Shown here piece by piece: positions 12,523 through 24,055 of a stretch of DNA of 64,000 nucleotides. Positions within the stretch are counted from its first letter, which is position 1; each line of letters opens with the position of its first letter. The DNA is from Bimuria novae-zelandiae CBS 107.79. Lineage: Eukaryota > Ascomycota > Dothideomycetes > Pleosporales > Didymosphaeriaceae. Location of the stretch: NCBI GenBank assembly GCA_010015655.1, contig ML976766.1:132367-196366 (forward strand). The letters are read 5' to 3'. A program made the position numbers and the translations under genes. The notes below the pieces were generated by a model. It searched no databases. It saw only the letters and a program-made list of their open reading frames with translations, and was not told the origin of the DNA.

Positions 12523-13422
12523 ATGGCAGACGCCGTCGTCGAATCCGCAAAGCGCGCCGCTGCCCAGCAGGCCGTAAGAGACCACTTCGATCCCTCCGCG
12601 ACACACGTCGGCATCGGCTCCGGCACCACCATCGTCTACGTCGTCGAAGCCATAAAAGAAGTCTCCACGAACCTTGCCATCCGCTTCATCCCCACCGGCT
12701 ACCAGTCGCGCCAGGTCATCGTACAAGCCGGTCTCACGGCCGTTCCCTTCGACAGCTTACCCGAGGACACCGTGTTCGATGTCGCATTCGACGGCGCAGA
12801 CGAGGTCGATCTGGAGCTGAACTGCATAAAGGGCGGAGGCGCATGCCTGTTCCAGGAGAAGCTGGTCGCCGAGCGGGCGAGGAAGTTTGTCTGCGTCGCC
12901 GGTACGTCCCGCCATCTTTCTTCAAAGCTGGTTTAAGGAATCCGACTGATGAGGCCAGATTACCGCAAAAAGCAAGACAGACTGCTCACCAACTGGCCCA
13001 CCATTCCCATCGAGGTCGCCCCCGTCGCCGTCCCTACCGTCCTTAAAGGCCTCCGCACCCTCGGCTCGACGAATCCCAAACTCAGAAGCACGCTTCTCGA
13101 CAAGTCCGGACCCCTGAAGACCGACCAGGATTTTTTCATCATAGACGCGCCCTTCAAGCCCCTGCTTATCGCCGAAGACATAAAAGCGGGCAAGGGCAAG
13201 GGCGATGGCAGCGACGGCACGTGGGAAGTCAACAAGCTGAGCGACGCCATCAAAGGGTTGACAGGCGTGCTCGAAGTCGGCATCTTCTCGGGCCTGAACG
13301 GCCCCGACGCCGAAGCGATCCGGGCGACGAACAGCGTCAAGACGGTGACGAGCGGCCAAAAGCCCGTCGCCGTGTACTTTGGCAACCAGGACGGCAGCGT
13401 CGAGGTGCGGACGGCGAAGTAG
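12523..13422 (+). CDS. RKI1: Ribose-5-phosphate isomerase A
   Basis: Interconverts ribose-5-phosphate and ribulose-5-phosphate in the non-oxidative pentose phosphate pathway, normally in the cytosol. Exons are 12523-12901 and 12959-13422, with a 57-bp phase-1 intron (GTACGT...CCAG), giving 280 residues. RpiA hallmarks are intact: the phosphate-binding loop GIGSGTT, the catalytic DGADEVD, KGGGA followed by EKLVAERARKFV, and the C-terminal GLFS-like region. The start MADAVVESAKR matches the usual fungal N-terminus. The frame stays open upstream to ATGs at 12043 and 12169 and would add an Arg/Ser-rich leader nearly free of acidic residues, so a longer, organelle-targeted form is possible. The gene directly borders the repeat-rich left arm. 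Confidence 0.93.
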
Positions 13423-13968
13423 AGTTAGATAGACCTACTTTATACCCGGCCGTCTGGACGAGAAGTAGAGAACTACATGTTGCTCTTGATAACACATCGT
13501 TCTTGATGAATTACCCGCTCCTACGTTAACAATGACGAAGTGACCTGGTGCACTTCACTAGGCGCTGCACTCATCGCCCTCGCACACGCTAAGGGGTCCT
13601 GAAGTGACTCACCGCGTTTTTACCTGGCCGGAACGCTTCCTTACTGTCAATGCGCCCTTACACTCTCTTCATTTGCTCCACATTACAACACATTTTTCAC
13701 TGCAGAAAGATCCCGATCCACGATACGCGCACCCATGCAAACGACATCATATTGTCGACATGCAAGCCTACCAGCAGCACAAATGCCATGCTAGCTACTC
13801 CACAACCCAAATAAATCTCAAAAAGTTCGCTATAGAAGTGAATACCCCGTCGCCGAGTCAATCATGCCTTTAAAGTGCTTCAAGCTCGCGAGTCCGTCCC
13901 CTGACAGTGACCCGTAGAATCCAAACATTTCCCTCGCCCGCCTTCCCTCTCGAAACTAGTGGGCGAAA
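13423..13968. other. Intergenic region between convergent genes
   Basis: This holds the 3' flanks of RKI1 and the AA9 gene. The ORF at 13604-13873 has no recognisable domain. I see no RNA gene or repeat. Confidence 0.6.
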
Positions 13969-15542
13969 CTAGAAGTGCCTCCGATGCCCCCTGTGGTGCT
14001 TATACCCACCCGCCGGCACCGCCACAGTCACATACGCAACCTCCGTCACAACCTCAACCTTGTAATTGGTGACGACCTCGACGGTGTCGACAGCGACGGG
14101 CGTGGGTTTCGGCGCGGTGGCGTACTCGGACGTTGGGACCGCGATGGTGGATGCAGGCGTCGGTGTGGGCGAGGGAATGTCGTACACGCCGCCTACGAAC
14201 GAGAGTAGCGGTACGGAAGAGGAAAAGGTGGGCGTTTCCTTGAACGACGCGGCGGGTGCGGTGGCGCTTGGCGTCTCAACGAGCGAGGACTTGGGCTCAT
14301 ACGCCGACAACGGCGCTGCTGGTGGGGATGAAGATACCTTTGGCGCGGCCACAGAAGAAGACTTAGGAGCCTGCGGTGCAGGAGCAGGAGTAGGAGCAGA
14401 GTCATCCACGTTTCCACCACCGACCGGCTTAATGATAAGTCCGATATCAATAGTCTCACGCTTCGGCGTAATGACCTTCCCCTTATTCGGCGGGCCGTTA
14501 AAGTTTTTCGCCCGACACGCATCATTCATGGCTTCGCACTTTGCATTCCACAGCTCGCACACCTTGCCCCCTGTCGGCGGCGCCTCAGCCCAGCACTTCT
14601 TGCCTTGGGTCCAGCAGTCCTCGCCGGACGCCCAGCACCCCTGCTCGTCAGTGTACGCCGTGACTTCCTTCCCGCACCAGTTTGCGTTCTGCGCGATGCA
14701 GCCGGCCGGCACGAGGCCTTCTTTCTGCACCGTCTGCGCTGAGGATGCCGTGCCCGCCGCATGTGTGAAGTTCGCGATCGCCGGCCCGGGGACCTGGTAC
14801 TCTGCGTTCTTGCCGACGTAGATGTTGAACTGCACCGAGGCCTGGCCCGGGGTCACGTACTCGGGGCCTGGGATAGCGACGGTGCTCTCAGGAACCAGGG
14901 TGCCCGAGCTCTCGAGGAAGATCTGCGCGCACCCCGTGTAGAACTGGGCTCCGCCGTTGGTCGCATTGTGCAGCGCGACGACCTCGGGACGCGCTAGGTA
15001 GTACCCACCTTCAAGACCCTTGGGCAGCGCGACGGAGAGACGTCCTTTGTTGTCGATGAGTCGGTCGGTGCACCATGTGTCGGTGTCGGCGTGGTAGCCG
15101 TCGTCCATAAGCTTGAACCAGCCGTCACCGGCGGCTTTGTCGTCGATGGCTGAAGAAACTTTTTTCAAGTACACGGCACAAGGGCCGTAGTGGCCGCGGT
15201 CGAGAGATTCCTTGGAGGGGTCGTCGGGCCAGGAGCGCATTTCGAAAGTGAGGGTGGAGCCGTCTTTGACGGGGTTGACGAAAGCGACGCCTTTCGTTCC
15301 ATCGACGTTGCAGGCCATGTCGTCGCTGTTGTAGTCGACGAGAGGGTAAGAGGCAAGCTTGGGGTCTTGCCTCATGCGGAGACCAGCGCCATCGCCCTGG
15401 GTGGTGTTAGAAGCGTATTGTTGGAAAATGGGGAGAGTCATACCTGGCTGACTCCATCGACATAGAGGACCGACCAGATGGTGTGCGCCAAAGTCGAAGG
15501 CGCCGCAGCCAGCACCGCGAGAACAATAGCCTGAGTCCTCAT
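13969..15542 (-). CDS. Secreted AA9 lytic polysaccharide monooxygenase with C-terminal extension
   Basis: A copper enzyme family that oxidatively cleaves cellulose or related glucans outside the cell. Exons are 15444-15542 and 13969-15396 (47-bp intron with CTAAC branch), 508 residues. A signal peptide (residues 1-19, MRTQAIVLAVLAAAPSTLA) would be cut before His20, leaving the N-terminal His of the copper brace. His102 in GHYGPC is the second brace ligand; His176, Gln184 and Tyr186 (AQFYTGCAQI) match the secondary sphere and axial Tyr. The catalytic module ends near residue 265. After it come a Cys-rich segment with CWASGEDCWTQGKKCW, a long Ser/Pro/Ala linker and a His/Arg-rich end (HHRGHRRHF). 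No CBM1 motif is seen. Substrate cannot be read from the sequence. Confidence 0.93.
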
Positions 15543-16959
15543 AACGAGTGTGATATTGGTTGGTTTCGTTTCGTTGTTTCGAAGATAGGCGTAGTATAAC
15601 AGCAGCGCAGTATAAACACACGACCAAAGGCAGTGTCTAGGACCCAGCACTCCTCTCAAAGGAACGAAACTGTCGACTGGCGACGGAAAAAAGAGCGACT
15701 AGGGCAGCAACACCCGAAGGAAAGACGAAAAGTTAGCTACGCAGAACCAGCGAAGGTAAGGAAGAAGGGCGATCTTCTGTGAGGTGCCCGTGGGTTTTTG
15801 ATCTTCGCTTGTCCATCCCGTAGTCACCCACAGCGGACGCATCCCTGCGCAGCTCCGAACTTTGTTTCCCCCCCTCGGGAACCGTCGTTGTGTTCCTTGC
15901 AACAGATCCTACGACGTGCACGTGTGCCTGCCGATCTGGGGGCTTGTTCATATCAGAATCCGAGCGCGCGGCTGCCATGAGGTGCGCGGGGCCAATCAGG
16001 TCGTGTTGGCATGCGTCTGGGCGAAACGTGAAACATAAACGGAGGCTCTTGGGCGCTAGGGACGGCGGAGGAACGACAGACGCTTGTGGCGTTCTCCGAA
16101 ACGAGCCCTAATCTCAGCCTCTGACCACGTCAGAATGTCGAGCTGAGCGGTGATGTTGGGGGTTGTTGCTGGGGAATAGAGGCCCTGGGAATGGGTGCAG
16201 TTGGAAAAAGATTACTATGATAAAGTTTGTTTGTTGCCTTGGTTATGTTTGCTGTTGTTGAGATTGCCCGACTTGTAGATGGTGCGGCATGTCCACGGAG
16301 TTCGTGCATCCTTAGGCTATCAACCAAGGGGTTCTCGACTTTTCAGCCCTCATTTCATGGCTTCTCGCCAAGGGATCGATCTGAATATCGGCATTTATCC
16401 TAGGTCACGTACGAAAAGATGGATCTAGGTATGAAGGCAGCCGAAGACTTGAAAGCTACTGAAACGGGGAGTCTTGATCAGACGTGGAGTAAACTGCTGT
16501 ATACGCGCCGCCGAGGGTCTTAATCGCGGGCCTCCGCCTGCCCACTGTGGCGTACTGTTCCTGTTAAGTGAGGTAAGGAGGTAATACATCCTCCCCCGAC
16601 GCCCAGCTCAGATGTGTCTCAAGCTAGCAGGATCCGTACGCCGTTTGAAACGAAATAGCCGAGCGCTGCGCTGGAGGATGGCAGGTTGGACGAAATCGAG
16701 TGGAGTTCAAGCGTGACAAGTCGCAATTCAAAGCTGCGAATGTTGTCTGTGGTGTCATCTGCGGGTCGGGTCGCTTAGCATGTTGTGCAGCCTTTCACTG
16801 CAATAACATGCGCTCATTGTCCAGTCGTTCGGTGAAAGAATGAGAACATACCGAAGTTCGGATTAAGATCGCCGTATCTCATTTGTACTGTTGGTGCTCG
16901 TGGACCCTCATCGGTGTGTTAGATGCTCGTTCGCCGTCTTCCGTGCATTCATCCCGACT
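15543..16959. other. Intergenic region, no gene seen
   Basis: About 1.4 kb between the AA9 gene (its upstream side) and the 3' end of the DUF4385-like gene. Short ORFs such as 16130-16327 and 15699-15980 have no family resemblance. No repeat or RNA gene was recognised. Confidence 0.55.
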
Positions 16960-17508
16960 TTACTTTCTGTCCTTTTGCTCTTTGTCCCATTCTTTTTGCT
17001 CCTTGAAGAACATCTCTTTTCTTTTTGCATACCCTTCGTACGCTTTAGCCGTCTCCCACACTTCCCTGAAGATCAGCGAAGCCTCGAACTTCTCCTTCGC
17101 ACCCTCATGCTTGCTGCTCTTCTCTAGCTCTTCGCCGGTCTTCTTGTCGTATTTTCTCCCACCGGCGTGATTTGCATACCGCTTTGCGCGTGTCATTCCC
17201 TATCTCGTCATTAAATGCTTTCCTAACGCAGTTCACGCGACAAGCCTTATAGGTACCATTTGCAAGAACTTCCTGCACATATCCATTCCGACAAAGTCTT
17301 CCTGCTCGTCATACTCCAGGAACTTTTCGTAGATCTGCTTTGAGCTTCCCCGCGCAATTGCCGGTGTTTTGAAACGCCAGAGTGGAAGGATTTCGGACTT
17401 GTAGGGCTCGAAGGTGAGCACGCCTTGTTCGCCGCGGCTGATGCGGTAGTCCATTCGATGCGCTTTGGAAATATTTTGGGACATCACAGACAGTGGGGTA
17501 TGGTGCAA
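16960..17508 (-). CDS. DUF4385-like small protein
   Basis: Function unknown; the family occurs in bacteria and fungi. Exons are 17257-17508 and 16960-17199, with a 57-bp phase-0 intron (GTACCT...GATAG), giving 163 residues. The spliced protein reads through the family core: RISRGEQGVLTFEPYKSEI, LPLWRFKTPAIA, FVGMDMCRKFLQM, then MTRAKRYANHAGGRKYD directly after the junction. That continuity is the main support for the splice. The C-terminus is a Lys/Glu-rich, probably helical segment (EQKEWDKEQKDRK). The start could be Met1 or the internal Met of MSQNISK. It is predicted cytosolic, with no signal peptide or membrane segment. The name rests on recall of the family motif. Confidence 0.8.
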
Positions 17509-17950
17509 TTTGTTATTACAAATGTGTTCATTGTATTAGAAGACAGGTTAGGGTTGCTCCCTGTTGTTGCATGAAATCGATGACGTAATGCATGTGTGCT
17601 TGACGCGCTTCAAAGCGCGCCTGCCACTAGCTTCCTTTTCTATCGTTACTTATGATACTTACCCAATACACAAGCAACTACTACACGCCACGTTTCTTCA
17701 CTTAGCTGTCATTATGAACGTGGTCATTTGCACCTTATTGCTCTATTTTCTTCATTAAGTTGATTAAAAATCCAGAATCACACTATTATAAGCTTAGATT
17801 CATCGGTATAATTGCTCGTCTGACGATCGGTCTCTCGGCCGTCACGTACCTGCTCGTAGGCACTGCGTTGGCAATTCGACGAAATTTGAGTGTTGAGCTC
17901 GTGGCAGGCCAGGACCCATATAATGTGCACAAAGGGCGCGCGTTGGGACT
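17509..17950. other. Intergenic region, no gene seen
   Basis: AT-rich spacer between two minus-strand genes. It should contain the promoter of the DUF4385-like gene and the terminator of the HExxH gene. ORFs 17564-17758 and 17760-17960 look random. Confidence 0.5.
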
Positions 17951-19369
17951 TCACGGCTGAACCTCGTTCTTGTAAAGACCTTTTGGGTCTATGAAGATGT
18001 CCTCACTAATTCCCACGGCCAGTGCTGCTTCCTTGTCCCGCCGGCTGATCTCGGTGAACCACTGGTCGACAGTAACGCCCTCTGGTGGTCCGTCTACCTT
18101 GCCGATGGCCCATTCCGGAAACACGGCCTTCCTGTCTCTGTAATGGATGGAATAGAACCCTTTGCCGAAAGGACTCTCTGTGAAACGATGAACGACCCAC
18201 AAAGCAGGTCCAGAGAATCCGGTCGCTGACGGCAGCTTCAGCAAATCGTTCTTCATCACCTCGTCTATGCGCTCCCACGTATCCTTGCGAAACCACGCTT
18301 CTACCCAGCGCATGTTCACTATGGTTCGCAATTGAGGAAAGCCAAACATTGACCGCCAGTCCGAGCCATAGAAGCATCCGATCTCATTGGAGAGTTGTGC
18401 GTTAGATACGGGGCCCACTTCCGCGCCAAAGACATTGAATGGAAAGCTGAATCCTGCCTCTGCCATTTCGTCCGAAAGGAACACATAGGCCTCAGGCATC
18501 TCTAAGCCACGGTACGAATAGATTGCGTGGCAGATCTCATGGCAGAGCGAATGCGCAATACTGGACTGAATACGGAGCATGGCGCAACCGTCGGTCCGAA
18601 CGCTGGACGCCTGGCTCAGAAGATGGTACAGATACTTGACGGAAAGCGATATATATCCATCAAAGTATTCGCCCTGGTTATACTGATGACCACTTCGCGC
18701 TGCAATAGCTCGGCCTTCCGAGGGGTTGAGGGCTCCAACAACCCCGAAAATTGACGTTGTGAAACAACCCAGCGTTTGAATTCCACCTAAGCATGTCGGA
18801 GCCCACCAGAAATGTAACTTAGTTGATAGGTCCAGTAACAAGCTTTCGAAACTAACACGAGCGAGCTTGGGTTGATCCTCGAGAGGCGAACGTGCAAGGT
18901 AGCGTTTTCCTGAATGCACTGCAGGCGTACCGAACGCGAGCCGATACCAAAAAGCGGACAGTTCTGGTGTGGTTATGAACTTGGTAGCGAGAGCGCGCGC
19001 AGGTGCCATGGCTTCCCATCCTTTCCGGGTTACCTCTTCGTTGAGCCCCAGTGCGCAGTTTTCGACCCTAAAGAGCGGGTGTATATTCGTGAAATCGATG
19101 TACTCAGATGATGGATCGAGCTTCATGTCGAAAGCACCATAGCTACGTAGGATCTCATCAGATCCATCGCCGACCGGAAGAGTTTCCATAGTGCCCAATC
19201 CATGATTCTCCGGACGCAGGACCACTTCTGACGGTGGTAAATCTGACGCTCCCAGGAGCTCTTCTTTCAGATTTTTCATTGCTTCATCATTGTCGAATGC
19301 GCGTGCGTAAATCTCCTGGATAAGTATCATGTCAGTGTCGCTGATGGGCGTGGATGGTAGATGTTGCAT
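17951..19369 (-). CDS. Uncharacterised protein with HExxH metallopeptidase-like motif
   Basis: A single-exon frame of 472 residues, ATG at 19369, TGA at 17951. I do not recognise the family. The one clear motif is HEICH at residues 277-281, within HSLCHEICHAIYSY, followed about 20 residues later by LSDEMAEAG, whose Glu could be a third zinc ligand as in gluzincins. Upstream the protein has many Trp and aromatic residues (LHFWWAPTCLGG) and no signal peptide. The even codon use and long frame support a real gene. Proteolytic activity is inference from the motif alone; the Cys inside HExxH is tolerated because the two middle positions are variable. It resembles lineage-restricted Pleosporales proteins with a buried metallopeptidase fold. 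Confidence 0.75.
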   Translation of the reverse strand: MQHLPSTPISDTDMILIQEIYARAFDNDEAMKNLKEELLGASDLPPSEVVLRPENHGLGTMETLPVGDGSDEILRSYGAFDMKLDPSSEYIDFTNIHPLFRVENCALGLNEEVTRKGWEAMAPARALATKFITTPELSAFWYRLAFGTPAVHSGKRYLARSPLEDQPKLARVSFESLLLDLSTKLHFWWAPTCLGGIQTLGCFTTSIFGVVGALNPSEGRAIAARSGHQYNQGEYFDGYISLSVKYLYHLLSQASSVRTDGCAMLRIQSSIAHSLCHEICHAIYSYRGLEMPEAYVFLSDEMAEAGFSFPFNVFGAEVGPVSNAQLSNEIGCFYGSDWRSMFGFPQLRTIVNMRWVEAWFRKDTWERIDEVMKNDLLKLPSATGFSGPALWVVHRFTESPFGKGFYSIHYRDRKAVFPEWAIGKVDGPPEGVTVDQWFTEISRRDKEAALAVGISEDIFIDPKGLYKNEVQP

Positions 19370-21118
19370 GGTGAAAGTCGTTCGTTGCCTTAGATTGTTG
19401 AGTGGTGGAACGATCGGGTATGTTGACTCAGGAGGGGGTTTATGAAGCTTCCTGGGTACACCAAAGTACCCGCGACCTTTTAACTCTTCGTCGCTGATTA
19501 CGGTTTGCCAGGTTCACGGTAAACGCACAATGGTGAAGGTTGCTGTGGTCTCGTAGTATCGTGAACAGTGCACAATGCATGGAGTGAAACGCTTGAGATG
19601 CTTCGTGATACCTAGGCCCGTGTGGAGTACCCGGTAGCACTTCCATGTACCAAAGCTGCGACCAATCGATGGAAGACATACGGTGGGACGGCGAGTGGGA
19701 AAAGCTATTCGAAGAGAGATTATACCACGACCCAATCACTGATAGCTTGAAGTTCCTTACAGCTGGTTTAATTACTTAATCATATGGCAGCGCTGACGCA
19801 GTACGTAGTGTTCACCGAGGAGCCTCCGCAACCTTCAGGTTGACGATATTATTCCCGAAACGTCTATCCTGCTTTCGAAATCAACCCGGATGTATTTTAC
19901 ATATGGTACAAGGACAGATAGTGTCCTCTATGTCCAGTACACGCTGCTCACTGGTTCTTGCAAGCTTAATTCTGAGCTACAGAAACAACTCAAGATTCAT
20001 GATCCACAAAGCTTCATTTTTTAGGTCCAGGTTAACCCATTATTGCAACAAAAACGTCCTTTCCACGTTTAAATTGCCGATCCGTTCATGTATCAATTTT
20101 CTCACGAGGAACCGGAGATTTCCACAGTACTGTCCCACAATAAAGTCTTCCAGTTAACTCGCAGTGTTTGAGTCTGTCGGTGTGGCGTCTAAGGTGTGTC
20201 CAGGTCTTTTGCGAGAAGCGTTCTCGAACCCAATCTCGGTGAACTCGAACCCATTTACGGTTACGACTCACACCCTCGTGCGGATAGTCATGGATGCAGT
20301 AAACGTCCTCCATGATGTGAGAAAGAGTACTGCCTCTCTATAGTACGTTCTCGAATGAATAGCCAACTTCCCTCACCACATCTGTCGGGGGGAAACAATG
20401 CTTCGAACGTATCGATGTGCATAAGATTGAGAGATCATGGGGCCCGGCCGTGCATGTGCTTTGTTTCCCAAAGCAGAGCAAGCATCAAACCCAGCAAAGG
20501 ATGTTACTGGTGATGGAGATGTTTCCAAGCTCTGTGATCTCTCGAATTCACCACGTGAGGACAGGTTTGATGATACCTATGGTATTGCGTCAGATGTATG
20601 CAGGTTTTTCTTGCCCTCTAATTCTGCTAGAGGCTCTAATGAAACAAGGATACTTTTCCGCAAATGAGCAAGTAATTGAAAAAAACATATTAGCACGACT
20701 TCATGCGTTATGTAGTACCCAGATCGGTAGTCGTACAATGTGCAAGATACATGTATGCGGGAGGTGGGGATTTTCGCCATTTGCAGTGGGGACCGAACAT
20801 CGAGGTGCGAAAGCATTATGCAAACACACCAGATAGAGAGGATACGTGGAGGGGCAGGAGTATGTGTCGTTATATTCTACTATTTCATGTAGTTAAACAT
20901 GAACACAGCTGGAGGAAGTAGGATTGAAGGTGCACTTTGTACTAGTCAGTTTCAGGCTAGCGCTAGTGCAAACGAGAGAAAGCGCACGGAATCCGGGTTT
21001 CTAAACGCCGATTCCCGCCTCCACAATGAAGACGCAAACGCACCAGCACTCCCCGCCCAGTACACTAAACATCAGCAGACCCTAATTGATATGCCGGCGG
21101 GATTGGGTGCCTGACAAA
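19370..21118. other. Intergenic region with unassigned ORFs
   Basis: About 1.7 kb without a recognisable gene. Minus-strand ORFs 19440-19739 (99 codons, containing HSMHC followed by LRD) and 20086-20313 (75 codons) share an orientation but no identifiable domain. Plus-strand ORFs 20417-20836 and 20899-21114 are also unrecognised. The right part is the promoter of the Zn2Cys6 gene. Confidence 0.5.
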
Positions 21119-23130
21119 ATGGACCGACCTGTTAGCAAGTCCTCAGCCGCCTACGGTCACGCATGCTCGAATTGCGTGAAGGCGAAGTGCAGATGCATAC
21201 TACGTGAAGGTGGTGGTTGTGAAAGGTAGATCTCATGTAAAAAAGCAGTCCACGGAAGACTAAAGACAAGCAGGTGCCACCGTCTCAGCAGAGAGTGCCA
21301 TTCCGCATCCTTTGTTCGGAAGAAAGGGTCACAGAAAGCAGCTCGCAAGTCACAGCTGGAAGACAAACTGGACAGCATCGTGACACTGTTACAGGTGAGT
21401 TAGCACTCTCAATCTTCTGCATTCTGCCTTCTTGCAAGATCCGGCCCGCTAGAGAAAGATGTGAATTATCTGGTCGCTCCCTACATTCAATGTTCCCTTA
21501 CCTACTCAATTTTCTTGGCTTACTGTGCTATCAGGCTCAACATGCTCCTACACCATATTTGACACCTTCGCCTCCCAGTCAATCTAAGCAGGCCCAGCAA
21601 TATCCAGCAGACCCGCTTTTCGCACCTACCAGCAGGCCGCTAAAACCGTTGCCATCCGATCAGACTCCTCAACAAGTTCTCTCGACATTTCGCACGCGGT
21701 ATATGGAGCATTTCCCATTCATTAGTCTGCCGACTGATGATGTTGTGAGTATCTCGACCTTTTTTTTACGGGCGCCTGAAGCTCACCCTCTGTAGTCTAT
21801 CGAAGCTTTTGTACACGAACGTCCGAACACATATAGAGCCATCCAAGTGATATGCGAAAAGAATCGTGCGCGACAAGTTGAGTCCGGGATCCGCGTTCGT
21901 GAAGAGTTGGCACTTCGAGTCGTTTCAGGTAAGGCGTTCATAGAAGTCTGAATTGCTGAAACATCTAACCCGTGAACAATTAGGTGGTGAGCGAAGCATC
22001 GATCTGCTACTGTGCTTGCTGGTCTGCTTGACCTGGCAAGTGTACTTCACTGTTTCGAGAAGAGGTGGGGTGGGTATGTTCCTCAACGTAGCCAAGTATG
22101 TGACTATAGCATGTACGCCGCTCTTACGGATGCTGATTGAAGTAGACACGTCATAGCGGATCTAGGCTACAATCGCCCGACTGGAATAATTATGGCTTGT
22201 CCAAAGCCTCCCGTAATCGTTGGACAGCTACCTGATCAACATGAAACCCGAAACGACGAGGAACGCCGCGCCCTGGTTGGATGCTTCGCCCTATCCGCGG
22301 TCACCGGCCTTGCCATCAAAACAGAACCCATTCGTTGGTCTTCTCTCATCTCGCGGGCTTGTGACCGACTCTCGCGAAATTTGGACAACAAAGGGGACAC
22401 CATTCTTGTGGCGATGGCACGAATTGCACGGGTGTCTGTGGACGCTTACAACACTCTCGTACAGATACAAGATGACCCAGACACCGCACTGCACGCTCTG
22501 CACCAAGTTCGAGCCCTAAAAGTCATGCTTGATATGGTTAAGAACGGCCTCACACCGGATCAACTTCAGAATAGCACGGTACTGCACTTCTTTCACGGCG
22601 TGGAAGTACAGATTCATGAACCTGCCCTGTACGACATCTCTCCGCTAAATTCTAACGCTACTTTAGACTACCAGCGTATCGAGTACCTCACCGCCTGTCT
22701 CCACGCTTGCAAGGCGTCTCTTGACGTCTACCTTACGATCCCCGCTATAACCATGAATATGGTCCAGGTTCTCATCTTTTCCAATACTTGCCAAATCCTT
22801 TATACTCTATCCGCCATGGAATGCATGGGATGGGACCGCGTTGCTGCACGCTCGACTGCAGACGTGTTGTGGTACTTCGATCAACTGAAGGTAAAATTCG
22901 CAGAAGCCTGCCGTCAGATGCAGGAAGAGAACGGAGGCACGGAAAATGTATTCTCACTTGCAGGTGGGCATGATGGACTGGGGTCGGTCAGCGCGAAGTG
23001 GAAGGAGTGTCTGGATTCTGCGACTGGAGCCAGCCTCGATTTCACGAGCGAGCTTGGCGGAGTGGGCGATGCTTGGATGACGAATGCCGATATGTGGTTC
23101 ACGAACGTTTGGGGAGAGACGCAATTTTAG
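21119..23130 (+). CDS. Zn2Cys6 binuclear-cluster transcription factor
   Basis: A fungal DNA-binding regulator. Six exons: 21119-21225, 21274-21394, 21535-21744, 21796-21928, 21984-22073 and 22157-23130, giving 544 residues. All introns are GT-AG and keep frame; the last has a consensus GTATGT donor. The N-terminal cluster has Cys16, 19, 26, 34, 37 and 44 (CX2CX6CX7CX2CX6C); the first intron falls inside it. A short coiled coil follows (KSQLEDKLDSIVTLLQ). A fungal-specific middle region includes DLLLCLLVCLTW, ADLGYNRPTG and EERRALVGCFALSA. The frame 21274-21795 alone misses the real start and splice sites. The target is unknown; the MFS transporter 2.2 kb downstream is the nearest plausible one. 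Confidence 0.88.
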
Positions 23131-24055
23131 GATAGCTGTTTAGATGTCTCCATGGTGCAATAACGCACAATGACAACCCCAGCTCACCATGGCCATATGA
23201 ATCGACGCACGAAAGGCCGTTCCTGTATTCGCGCGAAATGCAGAAATAGGTTATGACTGCAGTAGTTGCTGAGCGAGGCCTCGAGGAATACTATACGACT
23301 GTGGGTACGAGATCAGTCACTTCTAGTTTGAAGCTCATTTGTTGTCCCTGATCGTGATGTGACTCGTTACCAAGTCACAGTCTGATTCATAGATAGTATA
23401 CTCTGATGCTGTCTCGTCAAAGCGATTTTCTACTAAGCTTGTAAAGTGTTCCTCGCACGATTCGGTGCTTGCCCGTACTTCGTGGGCTGAAGGAAGACAG
23501 GAGCGGAATTTCAAGGAATGAAGCCATGGAGAGAGCTTCGATTGGGCAGGAGGTGTTATTCATGGCGAGCGAAGACTTTATTCTCGCTACTAAAACTACC
23601 GAACTAAACTTGTCAGGTGCGAATTACACCCTTCACGCATGTTGGGGCCGCCTAGCGTGGCTAGGGTGAACAGACCTTCAGGTGGTCTTATATAAGGAAA
23701 AGGAGGTTTCGCGCTAGGCATCCGGAGAGGGGCATACTCCAGGGCTGCATTGCGTCGGATCACTAACATTCGCGCTTTATCATTAAGAGGTTCCCGATGC
23801 CCCGCTGCGTGGTGGCGTACCGAAGAAGCCGTAGAAGAAGCCATGAAACACCTCCGGATGCTGTTTCATCTCTAGCACAGAATATCAATGATACTCAGAG
23901 CAAGGATTAGCCATGCGTTTTTGCGGCTCCAGTCGCTGTTTCATCCCTTTTGACACAAATAGAACATCAACGTCACTCAAAGCAAGGATTAGCCATCCAC
24001 TCGTGCCGCGATTCGCTAAGAAATGGGTGGCAAAGCGGAGTTTGCTGTCGCTCGA
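23131..24055. other. Non-coding region with a diverged direct repeat
   Basis: No gene was recognised. It contains a diverged pair of about 55-65 bp at 23861-23915 and 23936-23998, annotated separately. ORFs 23469-23669 and 23596-23844 look random. Confidence 0.5.
23861..23998. repeat. Diverged direct repeat, two copies
   Basis: Both copies begin CTGTTTCATC and end with GCAAGGATTAGCCAT. Copy 1 is 23861-23915 and copy 2 is 23936-23998. The central parts differ by substitutions and small indels. Confidence 0.75.

Noticed and set aside
12427..13359. Minus-strand ORFs opposite RKI1
   Set aside because: They are shadows of a GC-rich coding region; the plus strand carries all RpiA motifs.
14066..14821. 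251-codon plus-strand ORF opposite the AA9 gene
   Set aside because: It is an antisense frame of the Ser/Pro-rich tail; it has no domain, and the minus-strand protein is well supported.
20210..20260. tRNA T-arm-like GGTTCGA on the minus strand
   Set aside because: No D-arm, anticodon arm or acceptor pairing could be built around it.
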